Of a stretch of 64,000 nucleotides of DNA, positions 52,081 to 61,973 are shown in pieces. Location of the stretch: contig CM050673.1 of NCBI GenBank assembly GCA_027574665.1, positions 10,241,425 to 10,305,424 of the forward strand, given 5' to 3'. Positions within the stretch are counted from its first letter, which is position 1, and each line of letters opens with the position of its first letter. The translations under genes were made by a program, and so were the position numbers. The DNA comes from Rhynochetos jubatus (taxonomy: Eukaryota > Chordata > Aves > Eurypygiformes > Rhynochetidae). A model generated the notes under the pieces. That model did no database searches. It was given only the letters and a program-made list of their open reading frames with translations, and had not been told where the DNA came from.

Positions 52081-52405
52081 GGCCCACTGAATTGGGCCTG
52101 AATTTCATAGGGACTTGGGCCTGAATTTCACCAGGATTTGGGTGAGAATTTCTCGTGCACTTGGGTCTGAATTTCCCCTGTAGTAGAGCCCGAATTTCTC
52201 CTCAACGTGCCCTCTAATTTCTCTTGAACTCTGGCCAAAATTTCTCCTGCACTGCAACCTTCAATTTCTGCTGGACTCCCTGAAATTGCTCCTGCACGTG
52301 ACCTCCAACTTCTCCTGCGCCGAATCCCAGATTTGACCTGCGCTGGAGCCCAGGTTTCCCCTGGAAGTGACCTTGAATTTGGCCTGCATTGTAGCCTGGA
52401 TCTCT
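52081..52405 (-). repeat. Repeat of about 34 bp in inverted orientation
   Basis: Units such as GGGCCTGAATTTCATAGG and GAATTTCTCCTCAACG are the reverse complement of the AGGAGAAATTC-type units at 52,487-53,810. The segment is more diverged than its neighbours. Together with the units to its right it makes an imperfect inverted repeat around a short C-rich core. Confidence 0.75.
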
Positions 52406-52486
52406 CCAGCTTTAAGGCACGCCCCCTCGCAACTGAAAGCACGCCCCCTCACCCCTGAAGGCACACCTTCTCGCCCCTGTAGCCAG
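52406..52486. repeat. C-rich core with three GC-box-like units
   Basis: Three loosely spaced units (GGCACGCCCCCTCGCAACTG, AGCACGCCCCCTCACCCCTG and GGCACACCTTCTCGCCCCTG) occur in tandem at about 52,413-52,482. Each resembles one to one-and-a-half units of the 22-bp minisatellite that starts at 53,811. They sit at the turning point of the inverted repeat. Confidence 0.6.
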
Positions 52487-53810
52487 GAGAAATTGCAGCC
52501 CAAGTGCAGCAGAAATTCCAGTCCAAGTCCAGGAGATAGTCCACCTGAACTCCAAAAGATATTTAGGCCTAAGTCCAGGAGAAATTCCAGCATAAATCCA
52601 GACCATGTCCAGGAGAAATTCAGCCCCAAGCCCAACAGAAATTCCAGCCCGCGTGCAGAAGAAATTCAGGCCCAAGTCCAGGAGAAAATCCAGCCTAAAA
52701 TGCAGCCCAAGTCCAGCAGAAATTTTAGCCTAAGAGCAGCCAAACTGCACTCCAGTTTCAGGAGATAGTCCACCCGAACTGCAGGAGAAAATTATGCCCA
52801 AGTCCAGGAGAAATTCCAGCATAAATCCAGCCCATATCCAGGAGAAATTCCAGCCTAAAATGCAAGCCAGGTCCAGGAGAAAGTCAGGCTCAAGTGCAGC
52901 CAAAATCTAGCCCACATCCAGGAGAATTTCAAGAACAGGGCCTAGAGAAATTCAGGCCTCAAACCAGGAGTAATTCCAGCCTAAAATGAGGCCCAAGTCC
53001 AGGAGAAATTCTAGCCCAAGTGCAGCAGTAATTCCAGTCCAAGTCCCGGAGATAGTCCACCCGAACTCTAGGAGAAATTTGAGCCCAAGTCCAGGAGAAA
53101 TTCCAGCCTAAATGCAGCCCACGTCCAGGAGAAATTTTAGCCTAAGAGCAGCCAAACTCCACTCCAGTTTCAGGAGATAGTCAACCCGAACTGCAGGAGA
53201 AAATTATGCCCAAGTCCAGGAGAAATTCCAGCATAAATCCAGCCCATATCCAGGAGAAATTCCAGCCTAAAATGTAGCCAAAGTCGAGGAGAAATTTCAG
53301 CACAAGAGCAGACAAAATCCAGTCCATAGCGAGGAGAATTTCAAGAACAGGTCCTAGAGAAATTCAGGCCTCAAACCAGGAGTAATTTCAGCACAAGAGC
53401 AGACAAAATCCAGTCCATAGCGAGGAGAATTTCAAGAACAGGTCCTAGAGAAATTCAGGCCTCAAACCAGGAGTAATTCCAGCCTAAAATGAGGCCCAAG
53501 TCCAGGAGAAATTCCAGCCCAAGTGCAGCAGTAATGCCAGTCCAAGTCCCGGAGATAGTCCACCCGAACTCCAGGAGAAATTTGGGCCCAGATCCAGGAG
53601 AAATTCCAGCCTAAAATGCAGCCCAAGTCCAGGAGAAATTCCAGCCCAAGCGCAGCAAAAATTCAAGTCCAAATCTAGGAAAAATTTGAGCCAAAGTGCA
53701 GGTGATATTGTGGCCAAGTCTAGCAGAAATTCAATCCTGAATTCAGCAGAAATTTGGGCCCGAATACAGCTTCTAAGTAGGAAAAATATTGGCCCAATTT
53801 CAATAGAAAT
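52487..53810. repeat. Diverged repeat of about 34 bp, main segment
   Basis: Units of about 34-35 bp are built on AAGTCCAGGAGAAATTCC followed by AGCCTAAAATGCAGCCC or AGCATAAATCCAGCCC. Higher-order copying is visible: CAAACT-CACTCCAGTTTCAGG recurs at 52,741 and 53,153 (412 bp apart). A 91-bp block starting ATTTCAGCACAAGAGCAG is directly duplicated at 53,294 and 53,385. All open frames here follow the repeat. Confidence 0.85.
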
Positions 53811-55385
53811 GCCCCCTCGCCCCCCAAGCCCCGCCCCCTCGCCCCCCAAGCCCCGCCCCCTCGCCCCCCAAGCCCCGCCCCCTCGCCCCCCAAGCCCCGC
53901 CCCCTCGCCCCCAAGCCCCGCCCCCTCGCCCCCCAAGCCCCGCCCCCTCGCCCCCCAAGCCCCGCCCCCTCGCCCCCCAAGCCCCGCCCCCTCGCCCCCC
54001 AAGCCCCGCCCCCTCGCCCCCCAAGCCCCGCCCCCTCGCCCCCCAAGCCCCGCCCCCTCGCCCCCCAAGCCCCGCCCCCTCGCCCCCCAAGCCCCGCCCC
54101 CTCGCCCCCCAAGCCCCGCCCCCTCGCCCCCCAAGCCCCGCCCCCTCGCCCCCCAAGCCCCGCCCCCTCGCCCCCCAAGCCCCGCCCCCTCGCCCCCCAA
54201 GCCCCGCCCCCTCGCCCCCCAAGCCCCGCCCCCTCGCCCCCCAAGCCCCGCCCCCTCGCCCCCCAAGCCCCGCCCCCTCGCCCCCCAAGCCCCGCCCCCT
54301 CGCCCCCCAAGCCCCGCCCCCTCGCCCCCCAAGCCCCGCCCCCTCGCCCCCCAAGCCCCGCCCCCTCGCCCCCCAAGCCCCGCCCCCTCGCCCCCCAAGC
54401 CCCGCCCCCTCGCCCCCCAAGCCCCGCCCCCTCGCCCCCCAAGCCCCGCCCCCTCGCCCCCCAAGCCCCGCCCCCTCGCCCCCCAAGCCCCGCCCCCTCG
54501 CCCCCCAAGCCCCGCCCCCTCGCCCCCCAAGCCCCGCCCCCTCGCCCCCCAAGCCCCGCCCCCTCGCCCCCCAAGCCCCGCCCCCTCGCCCCCCAAGCCC
54601 CGCCCCCTCGCCCCCCAAGCCCCGCCCCCTCGCCCCCCAAGCCCCGCCCCCTCGCCCCCCAAGCCCCGCCCCCTCGCCCCCCAAGCCCCGCCCCCTCGCC
54701 CCCCAAGCCCCGCCCCCTCGCCCCCCAAGCCCCGCCCCCTCGCCCCCCAAGCCCCGCCCCCTCGCCCCCCAAGCCCCGCCCCCTCGCCCCCCAAGCCCCG
54801 CCCCCTCGCCCCCCAAGCCCCGCCCCCTCGCCCCCCAAGCCCCGCCCCCTCGCCCCCCAAGCCCCGCCCCCTCGCCCCCCAAGCCCCGCCCCCTCGCCCC
54901 CCAAGCCCCGCCCCCTCGCCCCCCAAGCCCCGCCCCCTCGCCCCCCAAGCCCCGCCCCCTCGCCCCCCAAGCCCCGCCCCCTCGCCCCCCAAGCCCCGCC
55001 CCCTCGCCCCCCAAGCCCCGCCCCCTCGCCCCCCAAGCCCCGCCCCCTCGCCCCCCAAGCCCCGCCCCCTCGCCCCCCAAGCCCCGCCCCCTCGCCCCCC
55101 AAGCCCCGCCCCCTCGCCCCCCAAGCCCCGCCCCCTCGCCCCCCAAGCCCCGCCCCCTCGCCCCCCAAGCCCCGCCCCCTCGCCCCCCAAGCCCCGCCCC
55201 CTCGCCCCCCAAGCCCCGCCCCCTCGCCCCCCAAGCCCCGCCCCCTCGCCCCCCAAGCCCCGCCCCCTCGCCCCCCAAGCCCCGCCCCCTCGCCCCCCAA
55301 GCCCCGCCCCCTCGCCCCCCAAGCCCCGCCCCCTCGCCCCCCAAGCCCCGCCCCCTCACCCCCCAAGCCCCGCCCCCTCACCCCC
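53811..55385. repeat. 22-bp C-rich minisatellite, about 71.5 copies
   Basis: The unit is CCCCTCGCCCCCCAAGCCCC followed by GC. Copies are almost invariant: I see one 21-bp copy with five instead of six C near 53,905, and G-to-A changes (CTCACC) only in the last two copies. The minus strand contains GGGGCGGGGC, a textbook Sp1/GC box, in every copy, plus G-runs of 4, 6 and 5 that should form quadruplexes. The unit has no stop codon in any of six frames, which is why long frames (about 520-630 codons) exist on both strands. I do not consider them genes. Confidence 0.97.
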
Positions 55386-56720
55386 GAGTTCTAGAATCAG
55401 TTTCAGCCCTAATCAACGAGGAACTCACACCCTCACCCTGCTCAAATTCGGGCCCAAGACCAAGAGAAACAAAACCAGGGCCCCTTGCAGCTCGGCTGGC
55501 CTGCTTCAAAAGGAAGGCCTGCCTCTTACCTTCCCAATCCCAGGTGAGGCTGGGGTGAGTCCGCGGTGGGTGTGAGTCCGACTCGAAGTCCCAGTCTGTA
55601 GCTGTAGGGCAGTGGGCCGACCGGCGGCCCTTTCAAGGCTGGTCAGCGGTGCTGCAAAGGGAAGAGGCTTGGTCTTCAGCTGGACTCGCCTCGGCCTCGC
55701 AAGGTAAGAGGTATTGTGTCCAAAGCATGGGGGCAGCACGCGCCGCCGGGGCCTCTTTTGCGGAAGGCGACCAGCGCTGCCAAGGAAAGAATGCCTCTTA
55801 CCTTGCGAGGTCAATGTGAATCGAAGTCCAAAGCGGTGGGGCGGTGGGGCAAGCTGGGGCCCCTTTCGAGGCAGGCCAGTGATGCTGCAATGGCAGGCAT
55901 GCCTCTTACCTTCAGAGTCAGAGGCAATGTGAGGCGGAGCAAATTGAAATCTGAAGCAGGAGGGGGGCATGCCGAGCTGGGGCTGCTTGCGAGGCAGGCC
56001 CATGTCCCTGCAAAGGAAGAAATGCCTCTTACCTTAAGAGTGCAGGGACGCCCTGAAGCCTAGGGGGGCCAGGAGGCGCAACAAGACCAAGAGCAGCAGC
56101 GAAGCTCAGCACCACACCAAGAGCAGCGCGAGACCCCCAGCGGCAGCGCAACGCTAACAGCGGTGGTGAGACACACAACGACGCAACAACAGTAGCAGCA
56201 CAACACCCAGAGCAGCAACGAGGCGCACCACAGCACCAAGAGCAACAAGAGACCCAGATGGCCGAGCCGTGGCCCCTTCCGAGGCAGGCCCGCGCCCCTG
56301 CGAAGGAAGGAATGCGTCTTACCTTGCGAGTCCAAGGCGGAGGCGAGTCCGACTTGAAGTGCGAGTCTGAAGCGGCAGGACAGTGAACCAGGCCCGGGCC
56401 CCTTTAGAGGCAGGCCAGTGTCCCTCCAAAGGAAGAAATGCCTCTTACCTTAAGAGTGCAGGGACACCCCAAATCTGAGAGGGCCAGGAGACGCCACGAC
56501 ACCAAGAGCGGCACTCTGATTCTGAGGCGGCCAGGAGGCACCCCAAGACCCTCAGCGAGGCGTCCCGATACCCTCAGCAGCAGCGCAAACCTAACAGCAG
56601 TGGCGAGACACACAGCAGCGCAGCAACAGCAGAAGCACGACACCCAGAGCAGCAACGAGGCGCTCCGACTCCAAGAGCAGCGCGAGACAAACAGAGCGGC
56701 GGTGACACACACAGAGCGGC

Positions 56721-57000
56721 AACGAGGCGCGCCGGCTCCAAGAGCGGCAAGAGAACCCCAGCGGCGGCGACACACACAGAGCGGCGCGAGACCCCCAGCG
56801 GCGGCGACACACACAGAGCGGCAACGAGGCGCGCCGGCTCCAAGAGCGGCGCGAGACCCCCAGCGGCGGCGACACACACAGAGCAGCAACGAGGCGCGCC
56901 GGCTCCAAGAGCGGCAAGAGAACCCCAGCGGCGGCGAGACCCACAGAGCGGCAACGAGGCGCGCCGGCTCCAAGAGCGGCATACCACACCCAGAGCAGCA
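56721..57000. repeat. 65-bp GC-rich sub-array
   Basis: The landmark AACGAGGCGCGCCGGCTCCA recurs at about 56,721, 56,823, 56,888 and 56,953 (spacings 102, 65 and 65 bp). The units include AGCGGCGGCGACACACACAG and AscI-type GGCGCGCC. The first interval is longer because an internal GCGAGACCCCCAGCGGCGGC element is duplicated. Confidence 0.8.
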
Positions 57001-57030
57001 CCACAAGCAACAACAGACCCAGATGGCCGA

Positions 57031-57600
57031 GCCGGGGCCCCTTTCGAGGCAGGCCCGCGCCCCTGCGAAGGAAGGAATGCCGCTTACCTTGCGAGGCCAA
57101 GGCGGAGGCGAGGGCGCCTCGAAGGGCGAGTGCGAAGCGGCGCGAGGCGTGCCGAGCCGGGGCCCCTTTCGAGGCAGGCCCGCGCCCCTGCGAAGGAAGG
57201 AATGCCGCTTACCTTGCGAGGCCGAGGCGGAGGCGAGGAGCAACTCGAAGGGCGAGTGCGAAGCGGCGCGAGGCGTGCCGAGCCGGGGCCCCTTTCGAGG
57301 CAGGCCCGCGCCCCTGCGAAGGAAGGAATGCCGCTTACCTTGCGAGGCCGAGGCGGAGGCGAGGAGCGACTCGAAGGGCGAGTGCGAAGCGGCGCGAGGC
57401 GTGCCGAGCCGGGGCCCCTTTCGAGGCAGGCCCGCGCCCCTGCGAAGGAAGGAATGCCGCTTACCTTGCGAGGCCGAGGCCGAGGCGAGGGCGACTCGAA
57501 GGGCGAGTGCGAAGCGGCGCGAGGCGTGCCGAGCCGGGGCCCCTTTCGAGGCAGGCCCGCGCCCCTGCGAAGGAAGGAATGCCGCTTACCTTAAGAGTGC
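57031..57600. repeat. 125-126-bp tandem sub-array, about 4.5 copies
   Basis: The landmark GCCGGGGCCCCTTTCGAGGC starts at 57,031, 57,156, 57,282, 57,408 and 57,533. Copies are nearly identical except for a short variable stretch after the splice-donor motif (GAGGGCGCCTCGAAG, GAGGAGCAACTCGAAG, GAGGAGCGACTCGAAG, GAGGGCGACTCGAAG). This is the youngest amplification within the module array. Each copy carries one minus-strand GCAAGGTAAG site. Confidence 0.9.
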
Positions 57601-59421
57601 AGGGATGCCCCAAGTCTGAGGGGGCCAGGAGGCGCCACGACACCAAGAGTAGCGCCCAGACCAAGAGCGGCAGCGAAGCGCACCACCACACCAAGAGCGG
57701 CGCGAGACCCCCCAGAGCAGCGGCGCAACGCTAGCAGTGACGCGAGACCCCAGAGCGGTGGCGCAACGCTAACAGCAGCAGCGAGACCCCCAGAGCGGCG
57801 GCCAGGCGCGCCGGCTCCAAGAGCAGCGCGAGACCCCCAGCGGCGGCACAATGCTAACAGCGGTGGCGAGACCCCCAGCGGCGGCAACGAGGCGCACCGG
57901 CTCCAAGAGCGGCGCGAGACCCCCAGCGGCAGCGCAACACCCAGAGCGGCAACGAGGCACACCACAGCACCAAGAGCAACAAGAGACCCAGATCGCCAAG
58001 CCGTGGCCCCTTTCAAGGCAGGCCTGCATCCGTGGAAAGGAAGGAATGCCTCTTACCTTAAGAGTGCAGAAACGCCCCGATTCTGAGGGGACCAAGAGGC
58101 TCCATGAGACAAAGAGCACTGCCACACCAAGAGTGGCGTGAGACTCACAATGGCAGCACAACCACAAGAGCAGCACGACATCAAGGGCAGTGGCAAGGCA
58201 CACCACCACACTAAGGAGCAGCGTGACAGCCAGAGTGGCAGCGAGCCATGCCACACCACCTATAGAGTTGCAAGACCAAGTGCATTGCAACAAGAGCAGC
58301 ACAAAACCCAGAGCAGCAGCGAGGTGTGCAGGAACAGCGAGAACGGCAGCGAGAGCCAGACCATCGAGCCGGGGCACCTTTCGAGGTGGACCAGTGTCCC
58401 TGCAAAGGAAGGAATGTGTCCTACCTTCAGAGTCCAGGGATGCCCCAAGTCTGAAGCAGCAAGTAGGTGCCGTGACACCAAGAGCAGCAGGCCAGAACAC
58501 CGAGCTGGGGCCCCTTTTGAGGTGGGCCAGCATCCCTGCAAACAAAGGAAATACCTCTTACCTTCAGAGTCCAGTAACGCCCTGGGCCCCAGGCGGCAAG
58601 GAGGCGCGCCGAGACCAAGAGCAGCAGTGAGTCGCGCCACCACACCAACAGCGGTGCAAGACCCAGAGCGGCAGCGAGGCGCGCAGACTCCAAGAGAGGC
58701 GTGAAACCCAAAGCACCGCAACAAGAGCGGCACGACACCCAGAGCGGTGGCGAGGCGCACCAATTCCAAGAGCAGCACGACGGCAAGACACAGAGCACCA
58801 AGCCAGTGCGCCTTTCGTGGCTGGCCAGCGTCCCTGCAAAGAAGGAAAGCCTCCTACCTTCAGAGTCCAGGGACACCCCAAGTCCCAGGCGGCAAGGAGC
58901 GCTGTGACACCAAGAGCGACGGGGCAGCACGCCGAGCCAGGGTTTCTTTTGAGGTAGGTCAGCGTCCCTGCAAAGGAAGGAATGACCTTAACCTTAAGAG
59001 TGCAGGGATGCCCCAAGTCCGAGGTGGCGAGGAGGCGCCACGAGATCAAGAGCAGCACTGAGACCAAGAGCAGTGGCGAGGCACACTGCGACACCCAGAG
59101 CGGCAGCAAAGCTCAGAGTGGTGAGCCGGGGGCCCCTTTCAAGGCACCCCAGTGTCTCTGCAAAGGAAGGAATGCCTCGTACCTTCAGAGTGCAGGGACA
59201 CCCCAAGTCCCAGGCGGTGAGGAGGCGCCGTGACACCAAGAGCGGCGGGCCAGCGTGCCGAGCCAGCGTCCCTTTCAAGGCACCCCAGCATTCCTGCAAA
59301 AGAGGGAATGGCTCTTACCTTCAGAGTCCAGGGATGCCCCGAGTCCCAAGCGGCACGAGACCAAGAGTGGTGTGTGTTAAAAATTCTTCCCCAGACAAAG
59401 CGGGTTGCTCGAGGTATGCTA

Positions 59422-59427
59422 TTTATT
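59422..59427 (-). promoter_or_regulatory. AATAAA polyadenylation signal in the candidate LTR
   Basis: The plus strand reads TTTATT, which is AATAAA on minus. It lies close to the 3' end of the candidate LTR, where retroviral polyadenylation signals are normally found. It supports the LTR reading but is a common hexamer. Confidence 0.4.
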
Positions 59428-60329
59428 TAACCAAAACTCAGAGTTGGGTCACCCACCTCAGTGAGTGGCCAATGGTCCAAGATCTCACACAGTTTTTACA
59501 CCGTTCAATCAATACCCATTACAAAAGGTCCGAAGTCTTTGTATATTTCCACTTGGCCTTTCAGTCCCCAGAGTTCATCATTTCCCAAAGACCACCACAA
59601 TCCCCCGTCTCAGCTGCATTCTTCTGTTCTGGTTCCGAGCCTCGGTTCAGTTACAGGGTCTTCTTTGGGTCGCCGTCTCCGTAATCACTCTTCTGCCATT
59701 TCTGTCCTGCACAATTCTGAGACAGACTTTGAGATGTACTATTAAGGGCTTACCTTCATTAATTAATCACTCTTTGTTCAAACTGTCTCTGCATGATTAG
59801 CTTGACTGGGTTTGAAACCGGCCTTGGGTGGGTCCGTACAAGGAGCAGGCTGAGAGCAAACATTCTGGGCCTGTCGAGCGGTATTTCTGCACTTTACAAC
59901 ACCCCAAACCTCAGACCTAAACCTGCACTAGGGACTAGGAAAGATTCCTTTACAGAGATTCAGAAGCACTGTCCCACCCAGGTCACCAAAACAAGGGATA
60001 ACCCTCTTCGCACCAACACGACATTAAGAAACAGCATCCACTCGATTGCAGACAGTGCTGTTCAGGGGATCGCTCCACCCGTCGTGCCTGCCGTACATTG
60101 CATCAGCCAAGGCTTCTATCCTCCCCTCACATACATATGGTACGCGTGGCATTTCCCAGAATGTTTGTCCATCTTCACTCTAATTCCTGGAACTAATTAT
60201 CATACTTACGTGGTCATGACAAATGCAGCCTGCGTCTCTCAGGGCCTTCGTGGGCGTTCTTCCGTGGTCTCTGGCAGTCGCTTAAGAGGTGACTCTCTGT
60301 GTCCTTTCCATGAACGCCCAGTCTTCTTT

Positions 60330-60339
60330 CCATATATGG
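60330..60339. promoter_or_regulatory. Perfect CArG box (SRF-type site)
   Basis: CCATATATGG matches the CC(A/T)6GG consensus bound by serum response factor. It lies inside the candidate LTR, where enhancer sites would be expected on the 5' (minus-strand upstream) side. A role is inferred only from the motif. Confidence 0.3.
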
Positions 60340-60757
60340 TTTTGCCACGTCACCGCCCTCTGCGTGCGGAATTCCTTAAGCACCTTGTCCTGCTTTCCAC
60401 TGGCATCTGTTGACCCGCACTCCCTGAGAACGTGCCCGTCACACTTGACAAAGCTACGTTGTCACAGTCTTCTTGATCTGTGGACCTTGCATTCTCGCCC
60501 GAGGCCCCTGATAACACAGTCTTGGCATTGGCCCTGTAGAGGAGAGTAAATACTGGGGCACGTATTTATCTATAACGGTTTCTCTGAGGTGACAAGTTGA
60601 AAGGTTTGTGAGTAGTCTCCAGGAGATGGCACCCAAAGCACCCGGGTGATGACAATACCAGACGCACATAGCAGATTGCTCCTACCACCTCTGTTAGGTC
60701 ACCCCAGCCAAGCAACACCCTTCAGCCAGGCTAATACAGTAATGATCGACACATTAA

Positions 60758-61973
60758 GGAACTCGTAGGGCAGAACATCCCACCGTTCTGATCACAACTC
60801 TGAGAGCAAAGGGGTTGACATCCTGACCAGCCACCACCAAAATACTACAGTGAACACTTCCCATCAGTCCATTCTAACATGCAGGAATCGGATGATCTGT
60901 CACTATCTCAACCCCTCGGGCCCCGCCTGGGGCACAAGACAGGACTGTCGTCATTTAACCCAGCCAGCAACAGAGCTCTGAACGGCCACTCGCTCACCTC
61001 CCCCTCCTATACAGGGGCAGGAGAGCCAGAGAAAGAGATGAGAAAGCTCACAAGGTAAGAGAGTAGCAACTTAAAAGTCAAAGAATAAAGTAACAATACT
61101 AATAATACTACTGATAACATGCAATAGAAAAGTCCACCACGACTACTCGTAGATTTTGAGAAAACTGTGTTAAACACCGGTGTAATCAGCACGAACCCAA
61201 AACACAACCTCTTACTGGCTGTCCTTAAGGAATTTAACACTTTAAAAATACCTTGAAAATGCCAATAGTAATAAGGCAGAAGAAATACAGAGAAGATGTA
61301 AGGAATGAAGACGTTAAAATAAATTCAAGAAAGGGCGCTAAAGAGAGGGAGAAGTGGAAGGATTTTTAAAAAGAAACCGAGTACAAGAAACAGACCAGAA
61401 TCACAACATCGAAACAGGGAAATGGATAAGGGACAACACACAACAAGAGTTTGAAAAGTGATTTGATGCAAGAAACAGAGGATTACAGAACAGGGAGACA
61501 GCTAGAAAGGACCCTGATAATGTGGAACAGGAAGCTAACAGCATGGAAACACAGACTAAAAATTTCTAAATCACCCAAGTACAGGACAGAGAGAGATGGA
61601 GGAAAACCAAAAATAATTAATGGGTGAAGAGACATAGAGCAGAGTCAGCAGAAAAGAATCAAATGTCAGGGAGCCAGCCAGGCCAGTGACCACCACAGAA
61701 GGAGACAGAAATAAAGACTGAGGGCAGGAAAGCAGAGAGAGTGGGGTGTACAGAAGACCTGACAGGACTCACCACAGCTCTGAAGACCAGGAACCCTTTA
61801 CCACTCCTTCCATCTCTGAACTTCCCCTGCCCCCTCAACAGCACTGCTTCCCAGGCAGCCCCTTTGTAGCTGGAGCCCCACCCCGTGCAGGGCTGGCCCC
61901 ATCCTCAGCCTCACGGGCCCACACCTGGGGCTGCCCCAGCCCCAGCTGGAACCCATGAGGAACAGGGGCAATG
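60758..61973 (+). repeat. Left arm of a large inverted repeat
   Basis: This arm of 1,216 bp is the reverse complement of 62,786-64,000. Paired positions sum to 124,758 over most of the length (60,758 pairs with 64,000) and to 124,759 at the inner end. The shift is a one-base difference near 61,920 (GGGCCC here, GGGCC in the partner). Chance frames at 61,007-61,240 and 61,659-61,844 (minus) reappear with identical translations at 63,518-63,751 and 62,914-63,099 (plus), which shows near-perfect identity. The content is otherwise low-copy, with no gene I recognise. Confidence 0.95.

Larger units (their letters stand above)
55386..59374. repeat. CpG-rich module array with minus-strand splice-donor motifs
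   Basis: Diverged modules of variable length repeat CCCCTTTCGAGGCAGGCC, then CCCTGCAAAGGAAGGAATGC, then CTTACCTTCAGAGTCCAGGG, then short elements of the type ACCAAGAGCGGCGCGAGACC. Read on minus, each module gives CTCTGAAGGTAAGAGGCATT, a close match to the vertebrate 5' splice-site consensus (AAG|GTAAGA). I count about 18 such sites on minus (near 55,527, 55,797, 55,915, 56,030, 56,319, 56,448, five at 57,086-57,590, then 58,050, 58,430, 58,557, 58,854, 58,992, 59,178, 59,316) and one on plus at 55,700. Open frames follow the modules and are not credible proteins. The array stops abruptly at the LTR-like sequence. Confidence 0.8.
59375..60751 (-). mobile_element. Candidate endogenous retroviral LTR (minus strand)
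   Basis: The segment begins with TGTTAAAAATTC and its right edge reads ATCGACA, giving the TGT...ACA ends expected of an LTR. On minus, an AATAAA signal (59,427 to 59,422) lies 47 nt before the terminal CA. The sequence is unrelated to the repeats on its left. Its 1,377-bp length is within the LTR range. The right boundary is my inference from the terminal trinucleotide and is uncertain. I see no target-site duplication, no convincing primer-binding site and no gag, pol or env sequence in the window. It could be a solo LTR, the 5' LTR of an element whose internal region lies to the left, or unrelated single-copy DNA. Confidence 0.4.

Noticed and set aside
53484-55575. Open frames of 519-629 codons rich in Pro/Ala (plus) or Gly/Arg/Ala (minus).
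   Set aside because: They are translations of the 22-bp minisatellite, which lacks stops in all six frames. Overlapping long frames on both strands are explained by composition.
55506-58930. Open frames of 100-393 codons across the CpG-rich module array.
   Set aside because: Repeated peptides such as QGKRHSF come from reading through the splice-donor motif in each module. Frames overlap on both strands and match no known family.
59360-59374. Retroviral primer-binding site next to the candidate LTR (TGGTCTCGTGCCGC on minus).
   Set aside because: It starts with TGG but lies about ten bases from the LTR end, and its complement does not resemble a tRNA 3' end that I know. Similar sequence also occurs throughout the module array.
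59793-60413. 206-codon plus-strand open frame within the candidate LTR.
   Set aside because: There is no similarity to any family I recognise, it runs antisense to the inferred LTR, and nothing suggests expression. It is most likely a chance frame.
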